The position numbers were made by a program, and so were the translations under genes. 36,225 nucleotides of DNA. Source: Oscillospiraceae bacterium. GTDB lineage: Bacteria > Bacillota > Clostridia > Oscillospirales > Oscillospiraceae. The stretch spans positions 1 to 36,225 of the forward strand of contig JAFWVB010000060.1 in the NCBI GenBank assembly GCA_017518445.1, in the 5' to 3' direction. Below the pieces are notes generated by a model. That model was not told the origin of the DNA. It saw only the letters and a program-made list of their open reading frames with translations, and made no database searches. This document shows positions 1-8,105 of the stretch, in pieces. How positions within the stretch are numbered: the first letter of the stretch is position 1; each line of letters starts with the position of its first letter.

Positions 1-1
1 G

Positions 2-1699
2 ACGCAGACAGCGACGTTTACGTTCACTTCTCCGGCAAAAGCCGAAGGACCCTATGTGCTGCCCGCGAATTTTCCCAACGTGAGCTATAACAGTACAGAC
101 GGGACATACACGTTCTCGCTGACAACGCCGACAAACGGGAGCTTTTACTTCCCAAATCTGCCCTATGGCACTGCCTATGAGGTATCGGAGACGACGTCTG
201 GCGGCAGGTGGCAACTGTGGGATCAAACTGATATTTCCGGCACTCTGACGGGCGACGCCACAGCGACATTCACCAACCGCCAAAAACCGTCGCTTACGAT
301 AAAGAAAACAGTCACTGGCGACGGCGGAAGCACGACGGATTATTTTGACTTCACTCTGGAACTTACCGACGCTCAAGGAAATGACATAGAAAATCTCCCC
401 GCGCCGTATCTGCTCGACGAGAACGGAAACCCGACGGTGAAGAAGGTGGAGGAATGGAATTTTATCGGTTCCGGTAATTACTCCTTCAAGCTAAAGCACG
501 GAGAGTGGTTCAGAATAGACGGACTGCCCATCGGCGCAATGTACGGCTTGACGGAGGTGGATCCAAGTCCATATACCACAACGCTAAACATAACGGGCGA
601 CAAATATACGGACGATCACGGAACGCCGAGGCTTATCGAGTTCGACCCGGGTGATCTGCTCAATCCTACAGTGGTTGACACATACCTGTCCGAGGATACG
701 ACGATAGAGTATATAAACCACAGAGATCGCGATAAGCTCACGATATCGAAGACCGTTACGGGATACGGAGATCCGAATAAGGACTGGACGTTTACGGTCA
801 CGCTTGTTGACCAAGACGGAGCTCCGCTCACGAATATTACCGCGCCGACAGGGGCGACAGGCTGGGACGACAGCGGAAAGAGCAACGGCGTTTACAAGTT
901 CACGCTGAAGCACGGCGAGTCGCTGACGATAACAATGCCGACGGTGTTTACTGCAACAGAACATACTAAGTTTACCGTTTCCGAAGCAGAGGCAGATCAA
1001 GGCGGTTATACAACAACGCTCGATTTTACGTCACTTTTCGGATCGGATACCGGCGCGCTGGCGGACGTTTTTTCGACCAATCCCGGGATAATAGCAGGCG
1101 ACACGGTCGTGGCGTTCAAGAACGACAAGCAGACGCTGAACCTCAAGATCGGGAAGACCGTTGCGGGAAACATGGGCGACAAGACGCGGGAGTTTGAATT
1201 CATGATTAAACTTGAGAAGCCCTCGACGGACCCGAATGCTCCTATGGTTCCGATAACAGGACTTTCAGCTCCGCAGGGCGCGACCGCTTGGCGTGATTTA
1301 GGAAACGGCGAATACAGCTTCAAGCTGAAGCATGGAGATTCATTCACGATACTCGGTCTGCCGTACGGGACGAGGTATTCTGTGGTTGAGATCCAGCCAA
1401 TCGACGGCTACTATGACACGACCTTCGATGTGGACAAAAGGTCGTTAACCGAATACTATGACAACGTTTATATATTCGACCCGCCGCCAAGTACGGAGAG
1501 CCCGCCACCGCCAACATACAGGGCAGTGGTTTCGGACGTGATAACCGAAGACGTTACGATCACGTACACAAACACCAAAGGAAGCACTCCGCCGACTGGT
1601 ATATACGACAGCCTCGGACCCGCGCTTGCGGGATTCGTGACGGCGACAATGCTGCTCGCCGTGTCACGCATCGGAAGGAGGCGGCGTCGCAATGAATGA
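2..1699 (+). CDS. Wall-anchored pilin/adhesin with repeated pilin domains (5' partial)
   Basis: The frame is open from the left edge, so the true start lies upstream. The visible protein has the tail of one repeat and three full repeats of a Cna-B/DUF7601-like pilin domain, beginning near nucleotides 293, 737 and 1142. Each starts with a KTVTG or KTVAG strand and carries an LKHG motif (near 493, 905 and 1324). The C-terminus is a sortase signal: TPPTG at 1586-1600, a hydrophobic segment, then an Arg-rich tail. Such domains in known pilins often form intramolecular isopeptide bonds; the Lys in KTVTG and a late Glu are candidates, not proven. The TGA stop overlaps the start of the next gene, so the two are translationally coupled. 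It is probably the large tip or ancillary subunit of the pilus, exported and linked to the wall by one of the class B sortases downstream. The exact role is inferred from context. Confidence 0.85.
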   Translation, partial: TQTATFTFTSPAKAEGPYVLPANFPNVSYNSTDGTYTFSLTTPTNGSFYFPNLPYGTAYEVSETTSGGRWQLWDQTDISGTLTGDATATFTNRQKPSLTIKKTVTGDGGSTTDYFDFTLELTDAQGNDIENLPAPYLLDENGNPTVKKVEEWNFIGSGNYSFKLKHGEWFRIDGLPIGAMYGLTEVDPSPYTTTLNITGDKYTDDHGTPRLIEFDPGDLLNPTVVDTYLSEDTTIEYINHRDRDKLTISKTVTGYGDPNKDWTFTVTLVDQDGAPLTNITAPTGATGWDDSGKSNGVYKFTLKHGESLTITMPTVFTATEHTKFTVSEAEADQGGYTTTLDFTSLFGSDTGALADVFSTNPGIIAGDTVVAFKNDKQTLNLKIGKTVAGNMGDKTREFEFMIKLEKPSTDPNAPMVPITGLSAPQGATAWRDLGNGEYSFKLKHGDSFTILGLPYGTRYSVVEIQPIDGYYDTTFDVDKRSLTEYYDNVYIFDPPPSTESPPPPTYRAVVSDVITEDVTITYTNTKGSTPPTGIYDSLGPALAGFVTATMLLAVSRIGRRRRRNE

Positions 1700-2480
1700 C
1701 GAGAGCGGGTCCTGGCGGGAGCTCGATTTGGGCGATAAAACCGCCGGAGACAGCGATGCTTCGCCGGACCCGACAGTGAAATACCGCAGGCAGACAAGAC
1801 CGAACTCCGAGCGCGTACGAAGCTGGCGGCAAGCGCCGCCGGACCCTGCGCAAATCAGCGCGCAGAGGCAGGCTCAGACGCGGCAAAGCCCCGCGCAGGA
1901 CCAAAGCGCGGAGCATGAGCAAAGCGCCGAACAGCAAGGCCCAGAGAAGGGGCAGAGCGGCAAGCACGCGCCCGCAAAGAAGAAAAAGCGGCGAAGTCCG
2001 ATAATCGGCTTTCTCGTAAAGCTCGTGCTTTTAGCGGCGATACTGTACGGCGTGTTCACCTTCGTCCTCGGAATGCATATCTGCCACGGAAACCGTATGC
2101 ACCCGTTCATAATGGACGGCGATCTTATCGTGACGTACAAGTTAGAGGCGTATCACGTCGGCGACGCGGTGGTTTATGAAAGCCCGCTCACCGGAGAGAA
2201 GACGATCTCGCGCATCGCGGCGATAGGTGAAAACGAAATACAGATAACCGATGTGGGAGAGCTGCTGATAAACGGCAGTATCCCGGAGGAAAACGTGTTC
2301 TATGCCACAAAAAAGCTCAACGACTCGACGGTGAGCTTTCCGTACCGGATGAGCGGCGGCGGGTATTTCCTGCTCGACGACTACCGGACGATCGGAAAGG
2401 ACAGCCGGATGTTCGGAGAGGTGACGGAAGACGCGCTCTTGGGCAAGATAGTTTATGTTTTTCGAAGAAGAGGAATATAA
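1692..2480 (+). CDS. Signal peptidase I-like pilus assembly protein (SipA-type), catalytic dyad missing
   Basis: 262 residues. Residues 1-100 form a Gln/Ala/Pro-rich charged cytoplasmic tail ending in KKKKRR, followed by one membrane helix (about 103-127) and an S26 signal-peptidase fold. Box B reads GNRMHP (133-138), so Arg135 sits where the nucleophilic Ser should be. Box D reads TISRIAAIG, so Ser173 replaces the general-base Lys. Box E is well preserved (DDYR...KDSRMFG, about 229-242). Family knowledge: the streptococcal pilus-island protein SipA is a signal peptidase homologue that lost the Ser/Lys pair yet is needed for pilus polymerisation. This gene has the same kind of loss and the same neighbours, so I infer a chaperone or assembly role rather than proteolysis. 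The start ATG lies 8 bases before the upstream gene's stop ends and has AAGGAGG at 1676-1682. The long N-terminal tail is unusual for the family. Confidence 0.85.
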   Translation: MNDESGSWRELDLGDKTAGDSDASPDPTVKYRRQTRPNSERVRSWRQAPPDPAQISAQRQAQTRQSPAQDQSAEHEQSAEQQGPEKGQSGKHAPAKKKKRRSPIIGFLVKLVLLAAILYGVFTFVLGMHICHGNRMHPFIMDGDLIVTYKLEAYHVGDAVVYESPLTGEKTISRIAAIGENEIQITDVGELLINGSIPEENVFYATKKLNDSTVSFPYRMSGGGYFLLDDYRTIGKDSRMFGEVTEDALLGKIVYVFRRRGI

Positions 2481-2787
2481 GTCCTCGTTTTCAGGCTTAC
2501 GCCTGAAAGCCGAAAGGGGCTGCAGCCTGCCGCAGCGCACTCGCTATGCTCGCACGTTTGCAGGCTGATAAGTATTTTTCGCATTGGCAAAGCTAATACG
2601 AAAAATGATTTGAATTGATTTTCCCCGCGGGGAAAACTCTGCGAGGCAAATTCCCTTTTGAAGCCCTCCGCGAGGTGGGAGAGTCAAACGCTTCCCCGTC
2701 AGGGGAAGGCGTGGGAATCAAGAAAAACAGTAAAAGCAAAAAAGAAAAATAAAAAATAGAAATATAAACCAAAAAGGAGAAAAAATC
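2481..2787. repeat. Intergenic repeat module A (copy 1): chain of hairpins, then A-rich leader of the next pilin gene
   Basis: This gene-free 307-base gap holds successive palindromes: TTTCAGGC/GCCTGAAA (2489-2508), CAGCCTGC/GCAGGCTG (2523-2567), a stem around ATTTTTCG/CGAAAAAT (2574-2606), the perfect palindrome TTTTCCCCGCGGGGAAAA (2619-2636), and CGCTTCCCC/GGGGAAGGCG (2689-2711). The same series in the same order recurs at 30243-30402 with changed but still pairing stems. From about 2720 the sequence becomes A-rich and carries AAGGAG (2774-2779) for the following gene. No convincing promoter was seen. The first hairpin could act as a terminator for the upstream operon, but it has no T-run. 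Confidence 0.8.
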
Positions 2788-3918
2788 ATGAAAAGGACAA
2801 TCAAAAAAGCATCAGTTTTTCTGCTTGCAGCACTGATGCTCGCGACAATGTTCGTGCCGGCAATGGCGGCGTACACTGCCGTCAGCGTCACGGGAACTCC
2901 CGCAAATGTCAAGTGGGCACATAGTCTTGAAATTACCGATTCGCCGTATAACCTTGACTACGACATTACGTATTCATTTACGGCAGGAGCCGCCGCGGCA
3001 ATGCCAGGCTCGCCCGCAACCGGCGTCAGCGGCGTGCCGACTATCGCTGATATCAGCTACGGTCCGACGGCGGGCGATAATTTCGCGACTGCAGCGAATC
3101 ACAAAATCAGCAAAGAAGCTGCCATAACATGGACGAACGTCAGCTTCACCGAGCCCGGTACATACTACTGGCCGATATCTTCGACCGTGAACAAAGGGTC
3201 CGCTCCGGAGAACGCCAGCACCAATACACAGCACTATCTGTATGCGTTTGTAGCTGACAATAATGGCGCTCTCGAGGTCAACGCGGTCGGCGTTACCACA
3301 CAGGAAAAGGATACTAATGGTGTTCCGACACTTGCGACAAAAACTCCGCCGGTGGATCAGTATCCATCGACGACAAACGACCTGACAGTCAGCAAGACCG
3401 TTACGGGAAACATGGGCTCTAAAGAGCAGTACTTCAAGTTTGAGATTACGGTCACTCTTCCCGCCGGTATCGCCGCAAGAGACTATACCATAAGCGGTAA
3501 CTACGATACCAACGTTCCCGCGACGGCATACAACCAAGCGCAGTCCAACCCCTCCGGCACGATAAATTTGGCCGCGAGTGCCACTGCAACATATACCATT
3601 GATGTCTGGCTGAAGCATGGACAGAGCTTCAAAATCGAGCAGCTTCCGTACAACACGACCTACAGCATCACGGAGTCCAATAACGACGGCTATACGGTGA
3701 CTATAGACAATGCCGGTACGACTGTTAACGGAAACACCGCGACAGGAACCATAACTGACGCGGCGAAAACCGTGGCGTACACCAATAATAAGACCAATAC
3801 GCCGCCGACCGGTATTCTGCTCCAGTACGGCGCGCCGATAGCGGGCGTTCTGCTCGTCGCCGGACTCATGGCAGTCCTGTTTGCGACAAAGCGCAGAAAA
3901 GAGCAGGAAGCGGAGTAA
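2788..3918 (+). CDS. Pilin shaft-type subunit (FctA-like plus DUF7601-like domain), sortase-anchored
   Basis: 376 residues. A signal peptide occupies residues 1-27 (KRTIKK, hydrophobic core, cleavage near AMA-AY). The N-terminal half resembles FctA/Spy0128 pilin domains: a beta-rich stretch ending in FTEPGTYYW and HYLYAFVADNNGALEV. The second half is a DUF7601-like domain (KTVTGNMG near residue 205, LKHG near 275, GYTVTIDNAG near 303). The sorting signal is TPPTG (3799-3813), a hydrophobic helix and KRRKEQEAE. The second domain closely resembles the third repeat of the gene at 2-1699. The strong AAGGAG and isolated position suggest high expression, as expected for a major pilin, but this is inference. 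A class B sortase follows after a repeat-filled gap. Confidence 0.85.
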   Translation: MKRTIKKASVFLLAALMLATMFVPAMAAYTAVSVTGTPANVKWAHSLEITDSPYNLDYDITYSFTAGAAAAMPGSPATGVSGVPTIADISYGPTAGDNFATAANHKISKEAAITWTNVSFTEPGTYYWPISSTVNKGSAPENASTNTQHYLYAFVADNNGALEVNAVGVTTQEKDTNGVPTLATKTPPVDQYPSTTNDLTVSKTVTGNMGSKEQYFKFEITVTLPAGIAARDYTISGNYDTNVPATAYNQAQSNPSGTINLAASATATYTIDVWLKHGQSFKIEQLPYNTTYSITESNNDGYTVTIDNAGTTVNGNTATGTITDAAKTVAYTNNKTNTPPTGILLQYGAPIAGVLLVAGLMAVLFATKRRKEQEAE

Positions 3919-4437
3919 ACCGCTTTTACATCGCGCATAATTAAAAATATCCCTTTGTGTTTTATTTCGGAGCGACAGTTTTAATTGCTCCGCAGGACCC
4001 ATTTTCTTTTACGCAAAAGAAAATGGGTGAAAAGAAATCGCCAAAGGGGGAAGATTCCGAATTTCTTCCCCCTTTGGAAACCCCTAATTAAAACGGCAAA
4101 AGGGAACCGCTTCGTTCCCTTTTAAAACCCTCCGCGTCGGTGGAAAACAAAAGGTGCGGAGTAAAAACGAGTTCGCAAAGAACAAAACCACAAACAAGAC
4201 AAAAAAGGATAGCGTTTCCCTATCTTTTGCGCTTGCCCCGGTCTTTTCGCAACAGCGGAGAGATTCCAAAGAGAACAAAGAGTTCTCTTTGGCCGTTTTA
4301 AGGGTGAGGGGTCAAGGGGAGAGGGGAAATCGGATCCCCTCGCCCCTTGTGCGCTCTTTTGGTGACTTTTCTGACGCATATCAGAAAAGTTACCCTGCGG
4401 AGCAATAAAAGACCGGGAAAAATTTGGAGAGAGTCGA
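3919..4437. repeat. MITE-like intergenic element with terminal inverted repeats and at least six internal hairpins (module B, copy 1)
   Basis: Gene-free 519 bases. A near-perfect terminal inverted repeat bounds 3979-4410: TTTTAATTGCTCCGCAGG at the left and the complement of CCTGCGGAGCAATAAAA at the right (one extra A). Inside are ACCCATTTTCTTTT/AAAAGAAAATGGGT (3997-4028), CCAAAGGGGGAAGA/TCTTCCCCCTTTGG (4041-4077), AAAAGGGAAC/GTTCCCTTTT (4098-4123), CCAAAGAGAAC/GTTCTCTTTGG (4266-4292), a 15-bp stem with one mismatch (4313-4349) and GGTGACTTTTCTGA/TCAGAAAAGTTACC (4361-4394). The first three hairpins recur inverted at 30428-30553. An 84-codon open frame runs through the element, but its residues just follow the palindromes. 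No transposase gene is present; no clear target duplication was seen. Confidence 0.75.
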
Positions 4438-5151
4438 TTGGAAAGAGGAATAAACAAGGCTGTGAACGTGCTGGACACGATGGTGAACACGGTCGTGGTC
4501 ATAATATGCCTGCTGATACTGTTCATAAGCGGATATTCGCTGCTGGACAATGTGTGGCAGGTGCAGGGCGCGTCGGATGACTCTCTTCTCGCGTTCAAGC
4601 CGGTGCTCGACGAGCCGATAAAGCAGGAACAGCTCATATCCGGCAACCAGGTCGCGTGGCTGACGATAGACGACACGGCGATAGATTACCCCGTCATGCA
4701 GGGCGAGGACAATTTTGAATATCTCAACAAGGACCCCTACGGGGAATTCAAGCTCAGCGGCTCGATATTCCTCGATCACAGAAACAGTCCCGATTTTACC
4801 GACGAATACTCGGTGATTTACGGGCATCACATGGAGCACGGCGTTATGTTCGGCTCCCTCGACGCATTCAAGGACAAAAGCTATTTCGATACGCACACCA
4901 AAGGTCACCTTGCGACCGGCGAAAAGGTATACGATATAACACTTTTCGCGGTGTCCTCCGCGGACGCGATGAACGGAACGCTGTTCGATCCGCAGGGGAG
5001 AACGACTTCGGAAATTACCGATTTCCTAAAGGAAAACGCCATAATATATAACGAGCCGGAGGAAGGCAGAAGCATAATCGCGCTGTCGACCTGCGCGGGC
5101 GAGACGTATTACGCAAGACTGCTCGTGTTCGGCACGATAAAAGAACGGTAA
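4438..5151 (+). CDS. Class B sortase
   Basis: 237 residues starting at TTG, chosen because GGAGAGAG lies at 4426-4433 and the protein begins with a typical N-terminal membrane anchor (about residues 15-36). Class B features: WLTIDDTAIDYPVMQG, FLDHRN, then YGHHM with catalytic His130, LSTC with nucleophile Cys219, and YARLLVFG with Arg227. Sortases cut the sorting signal after Thr and join the protein to another pilin or to the cell wall. All wall-anchored proteins in the window carry TPxTG, so this enzyme or its partner at 6214 must accept that motif; class B sortases accepting a non-Leu first position are known from Clostridioides difficile. Which of the two sortases polymerises and which anchors cannot be told from sequence. 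Confidence 0.93.
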   Translation: MERGINKAVNVLDTMVNTVVVIICLLILFISGYSLLDNVWQVQGASDDSLLAFKPVLDEPIKQEQLISGNQVAWLTIDDTAIDYPVMQGEDNFEYLNKDPYGEFKLSGSIFLDHRNSPDFTDEYSVIYGHHMEHGVMFGSLDAFKDKSYFDTHTKGHLATGEKVYDITLFAVSSADAMNGTLFDPQGRTTSEITDFLKENAIIYNEPEEGRSIIALSTCAGETYYARLLVFGTIKER

Positions 5152-5188
5152 AAAACGGCACAAAAACGATGAAAGGAAGTGAAAGGCT

Positions 5189-6172
5189 ATGAAAATGCAA
5201 GGTCGCAGAATAACTGCGTCAGCGCTGCTGGTCGCCCTCGTTTTCTGCCTTTTGCTTGGAAATATCGGCGCGCTTGCGGCGTCGGAAACCATGGATGTGA
5301 GCATACCTGTCTCATGCACGGGCGCGCCGTGTACCGCCGTCTTGCTCGACGGCGCGGGAAATGAGCTGGCACGGCTCGATCTCACGGTAGGTGTTACATC
5401 GTATTTCACCGCCCACTGCGCTGGTCTCGGTGACCACGGCTTCCAAATAAAGCTTATAAATACCGACACCGCGACGGTCATATACGACAAAACCGTGTTC
5501 GACGTCAGCATAACTCTGTTTTACGGCGACGACGGACAGGTGCATTACGTTATGAGCGCAAACCCCGGAAACAAGCCGACGGAGATTATATTCCACAATA
5601 CTCCGAAGACGACGCCTCCGCCGTGTACCGACGATCCGCCGGTCGTGAAGCATGTCCAGGGAAATCCGAAAAAGGCAGAGACGTTTACCTTCGTGCTGAC
5701 TCCGGACGACCCGTCCTATCCGATGCCCGCGGGCAGCGTGAACGGGGTGAAGACCACAACGATAACAGGCGAGGGAATGAGTGAATTCGGAATTATCGAA
5801 TTCACGGCGCCAGGACGATATACCTACACGGTAATAGAGAAAAACGGCGGAGCCGCGGGCTACACCTACGACGACAGCATTTACACGATCGCTTACGACG
5901 TGACGGAGCAAAACGGTGCGCTTTCGGTCGTGAGGACGATATTGAAGGACGGCAAAATAGTCACGGGCTTTAACGTCGTTTCATTTACGAACGTCTATAA
6001 AGAGGATCCGCCGCCGGATAAGCCAAACCCGCCGACGCCGAAAACGGGCGACGACTCTCATCTTTCACTTTGGAAGACTGCGGCGGGCGCGTCGCTCGGT
6101 ATGATATTGCTACTCGGCGCGGTGCTGATATTGACGATAAAAAAAGGCAAAAAAGAGGAGCCGAACGGATAG
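5189..6172 (+). CDS. FctA-like pilin with TPKTG sorting signal
   Basis: 327 residues. Signal peptide about 1-31 (core LLVALVFCLLLG, cleavage near ALAAS). The middle holds a short beta-rich domain with four cysteines after the signal peptide (C43, C48, C77 and one near 149), then a clear FctA/Spy0128-type domain from about residue 155 (VVKHVQGNPKKAETFTF, FTAPGRYTYTVIE, YDDSIYTIAYDVTEQNGAL). The C-terminus has PNPPTPKTG (TPKTG at 6035-6049), a hydrophobic helix and KKGKKEE. Placement between two class B sortases, with AAGGAAGTG upstream, suggests a minor pilin or wall-anchor subunit. The extracellular cysteines could form disulfides. The gene ends with TAG, one of five here to do so; a second in-frame TAG and a TAA follow within 14 codons. 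Confidence 0.85.
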   Translation: MKMQGRRITASALLVALVFCLLLGNIGALAASETMDVSIPVSCTGAPCTAVLLDGAGNELARLDLTVGVTSYFTAHCAGLGDHGFQIKLINTDTATVIYDKTVFDVSITLFYGDDGQVHYVMSANPGNKPTEIIFHNTPKTTPPPCTDDPPVVKHVQGNPKKAETFTFVLTPDDPSYPMPAGSVNGVKTTTITGEGMSEFGIIEFTAPGRYTYTVIEKNGGAAGYTYDDSIYTIAYDVTEQNGALSVVRTILKDGKIVTGFNVVSFTNVYKEDPPPDKPNPPTPKTGDDSHLSLWKTAAGASLGMILLLGAVLILTIKKGKKEEPNG

Positions 6173-6213
6173 ACGGCGACGTCGTATAACGTTTGTGCTT
6201 TTGAGTAGGGATA

Positions 6214-7047
6214 ATGTTGAAAAGCAGGAGAACGCTTATTTTGACGCTGATCCTTGCCGTGCTGGTCATCGTTTTCATCGTGTCGACGTATATGGTCATA
6301 TCCATCGTGACGCAGCAGGAGCAGGAGAAAGAGGCGTTTGACGTTATCGCGGAGTCTGTGAAGCCCCTCCGCGAGGAGCGTGTCATAGACCCTCCGAAAA
6401 AAGAGGCGGCAAAAACGCCGTACGATGACGAAATACCGACGATATTGCCGGAGTATGAGGAGCTTTATACTCAAAATCCGGATATGTTCGGGTGGATATA
6501 TATCGAGGGGACGAAGATAGATTACCCGGTGATGTACACGCCGGAGGAGCCGGAATATTACCTGCGCCGCGCGTTTGACGGGAGCAGTACACAGAGCGGC
6601 ACGCCGTTTATCGACGGCGCGTGCGCACCCGACGGGGATTTCTATCTGATATACGGGCATCACATTAAAAACGGGTCGATGTTCGGCTCGCTGACAAAAT
6701 ACGCGGATAAGACGTGGCGCGACGAGCACCGCGTGATTTGCTTCGACACGCTGTACGAGCGGCGCGAATACGAGGTGATCGCGGCATTTTACGCAGACGC
6801 CGCGCTCGACGAGGGGGAGGGCTTCTTATACTACAAATATACCGACCTCTCCGACAGAGACGTGTTTGACGAGTATGTGAGTCAGGTATCCGAGGCGTCG
6901 ATTTACAAAGAGGCGGTGGACGCCGAATACGGAGACGAGCTGATCGCGCTTTCGACGTGCAGCTATCACACGGGCGACGGGCGCTTCGTCGTGGTGGCAA
7001 AGAGGATAAGCCGACAGAGCGTTCCGGAGAACGTATATGATCGGTGA
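6214..7047 (+). CDS. Class B sortase (second)
   Basis: 277 residues. A membrane anchor at about 7-31 is followed by a charged linker with EKEAFDVIAESVKPL and the class B catalytic domain: WIYIEGTKIDYPVMYTPEEPEYYLRRAF, YGHHIKNGSMFGSL with His149, LSTC with Cys249, and GDGRFVVVAKR with Arg257. The start ATG has only a weak AGGGA close by, so translation may depend on the upstream pilin gene 41 bases away. It differs clearly from the sortase at 4438 (longer linker, different loops), which fits a division of labour between pilin polymerisation and wall anchoring, though which does which is unknown. A strong terminator follows, closing the pilus locus. Confidence 0.93.
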   Translation: MLKSRRTLILTLILAVLVIVFIVSTYMVISIVTQQEQEKEAFDVIAESVKPLREERVIDPPKKEAAKTPYDDEIPTILPEYEELYTQNPDMFGWIYIEGTKIDYPVMYTPEEPEYYLRRAFDGSSTQSGTPFIDGACAPDGDFYLIYGHHIKNGSMFGSLTKYADKTWRDEHRVICFDTLYERREYEVIAAFYADAALDEGEGFLYYKYTDLSDRDVFDEYVSQVSEASIYKEAVDAEYGDELIALSTCSYHTGDGRFVVVAKRISRQSVPENVYDR

Positions 7048-7062
7048 AAACCAAACAGAAAT

Positions 7063-7103
7063 AGAGCTGTATCGTGTAAAAGCGTGCGATGCGGCTCTTT
7101 TTT
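7063..7103 (+). terminator. Rho-independent terminator of the pilus locus
   Basis: A 12-bp stem (left arm 7063-7074, right arm 7087-7098, two G-T wobbles) closes a loop of about 12 bases and runs into six Ts (7098-7103). It lies 16 bases after the stop of the second sortase. Confidence 0.85.
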
Positions 7104-7143
7104 GCCGCATAGCGGGAGGCGTGGATATTATTTGCTCTTGAGG

Positions 7144-7172
7144 TTGAAAAGAGGTCTGTTTTCAGTTATAAT
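7144..7172 (+). promoter_or_regulatory. Sigma-A promoter of the redox island
   Basis: TTGAAA at 7144-7149 and TATAAT at 7167-7172 with exactly 17 bases between. It lies between the pilus terminator and the TPR gene. The leader that follows contains AAAGGAG at 7183-7189 and a second AGGAGG at 7231-7236. Confidence 0.8.
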
Positions 7173-7256
7173 AAATAACTGTAAAGGAGTATTTCGTCGC
7201 GCGGAAATACCGCCGACGGCTGTGAGGAACAGGAGGACGCGCGAAGGCGCGCTTTA

Positions 7257-8075
7257 ATGCTTATGTTTTTATCAAAGGAAGATTACGAGGAGCCGCGCTG
7301 CCCTCTGTCAAGACCGAGCACGGTTGAGACGATACCGACATGGCGCGTGATAGCGAAATTGGACGAGTATTTGAGCCGCAACGATTACGACACCGCGCGC
7401 AGACACCTTGAATACTGGCTTGCCGAGGCGAAGGCGGGAAATGACGAGAGCGGACAGCTCACGGTCATGAACGAGCTTATCGGGCTTTTGCGCAAAACGG
7501 GAAAAAAGGAAGAATGCCTGAACATGGTCGAGGCGACCGTGGCGTTCGCGGAGACGAGCGGCATGGAGGGTACAATAACCATGGGGACGACGCTTATAAA
7601 CGCGGCGACCGCTTATAAGGCGTTCGGCAAGGCGAGCGACGCGATGCCGCTGTTTATGCGGGCGCGGGAGATATACGAGAAAAACATCTCCGGCGCGGAT
7701 AACAGGCTCGGCGGGCTTTACAATAACATGGCGCTCACGGTCATGGAGCTCGGAGATTACAAAGCGGCGAGAGAGCTTTTCCACAAGGCGCTTGAGGTGA
7801 TGATAGAAGTGGACGGTGGCGAGCCGGAGGTTGCGGTCACATACTGCAATCTTGCGGATCTTGCCGCCGCAGACCCGGAGATTGAGGACAAGGGGCGCGA
7901 GATATACGAATGTCTCGACACGGCTAAGGCGTTTCTCGATACCGACGGTCTGCCGAGAGACGGTAATTACGCCTTCGTGTGTGAAAAATGCGCGCCGACC
8001 TTCGGATATTACGGGCATACCGACACGGAGCGGGAGCTTATGAGAAGGTCAAAGGAGATCTACGAACGGGATTGA
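7257..8075 (+). CDS. Tetratricopeptide-repeat protein
   Basis: 272 residues, no signal peptide or membrane helix, so cytoplasmic. It is almost entirely helical with TPR-like pairs: WRVIAKLDEYLSRNDYDTARRHLEYW, then an LLRKTGKKEECLNMVEATVAFAE unit, AATAYKAFGKASDAMPLFMRAREIYEK and NMALTVMELGDYKAARELFHKALEVM. TPR proteins scaffold protein-protein contacts; no partner can be named. It is the first gene after the 7144 promoter and lies 30 bases before fprA, so it probably shares a transcript with the oxygen-defence genes. Start choice is uncertain: ATG 7257 is 20 bases from AGGAGG (7231-7236), with a small GC-rich hairpin (about 7239-7252) between. A short GTG-led frame from 7222 ends in a TAA overlapping this ATG. 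A second ATG is at 7263. Confidence 0.8.
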   Translation: MLMFLSKEDYEEPRCPLSRPSTVETIPTWRVIAKLDEYLSRNDYDTARRHLEYWLAEAKAGNDESGQLTVMNELIGLLRKTGKKEECLNMVEATVAFAETSGMEGTITMGTTLINAATAYKAFGKASDAMPLFMRAREIYEKNISGADNRLGGLYNNMALTVMELGDYKAARELFHKALEVMIEVDGGEPEVAVTYCNLADLAAADPEIEDKGREIYECLDTAKAFLDTDGLPRDGNYAFVCEKCAPTFGYYGHTDTERELMRRSKEIYERD

Positions 8076-8105
8076 GAGTTAATTTTTAAGGAAGGAGTGC
8101 GAAAG

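Noticed and set aside
4154-4408. 84-codon open frame inside the repeat at 3919-4437
   Set aside because: Its residues follow the palindromes, it has no ribosome binding site or recognisable domain, and it matches repeat rather than coding structure. Probably a chance frame.
2481-4437. CRISPR array in the hairpin-rich gaps
   Set aside because: The palindromes differ from one another and are not separated by regular unique spacers; no cas genes are near.
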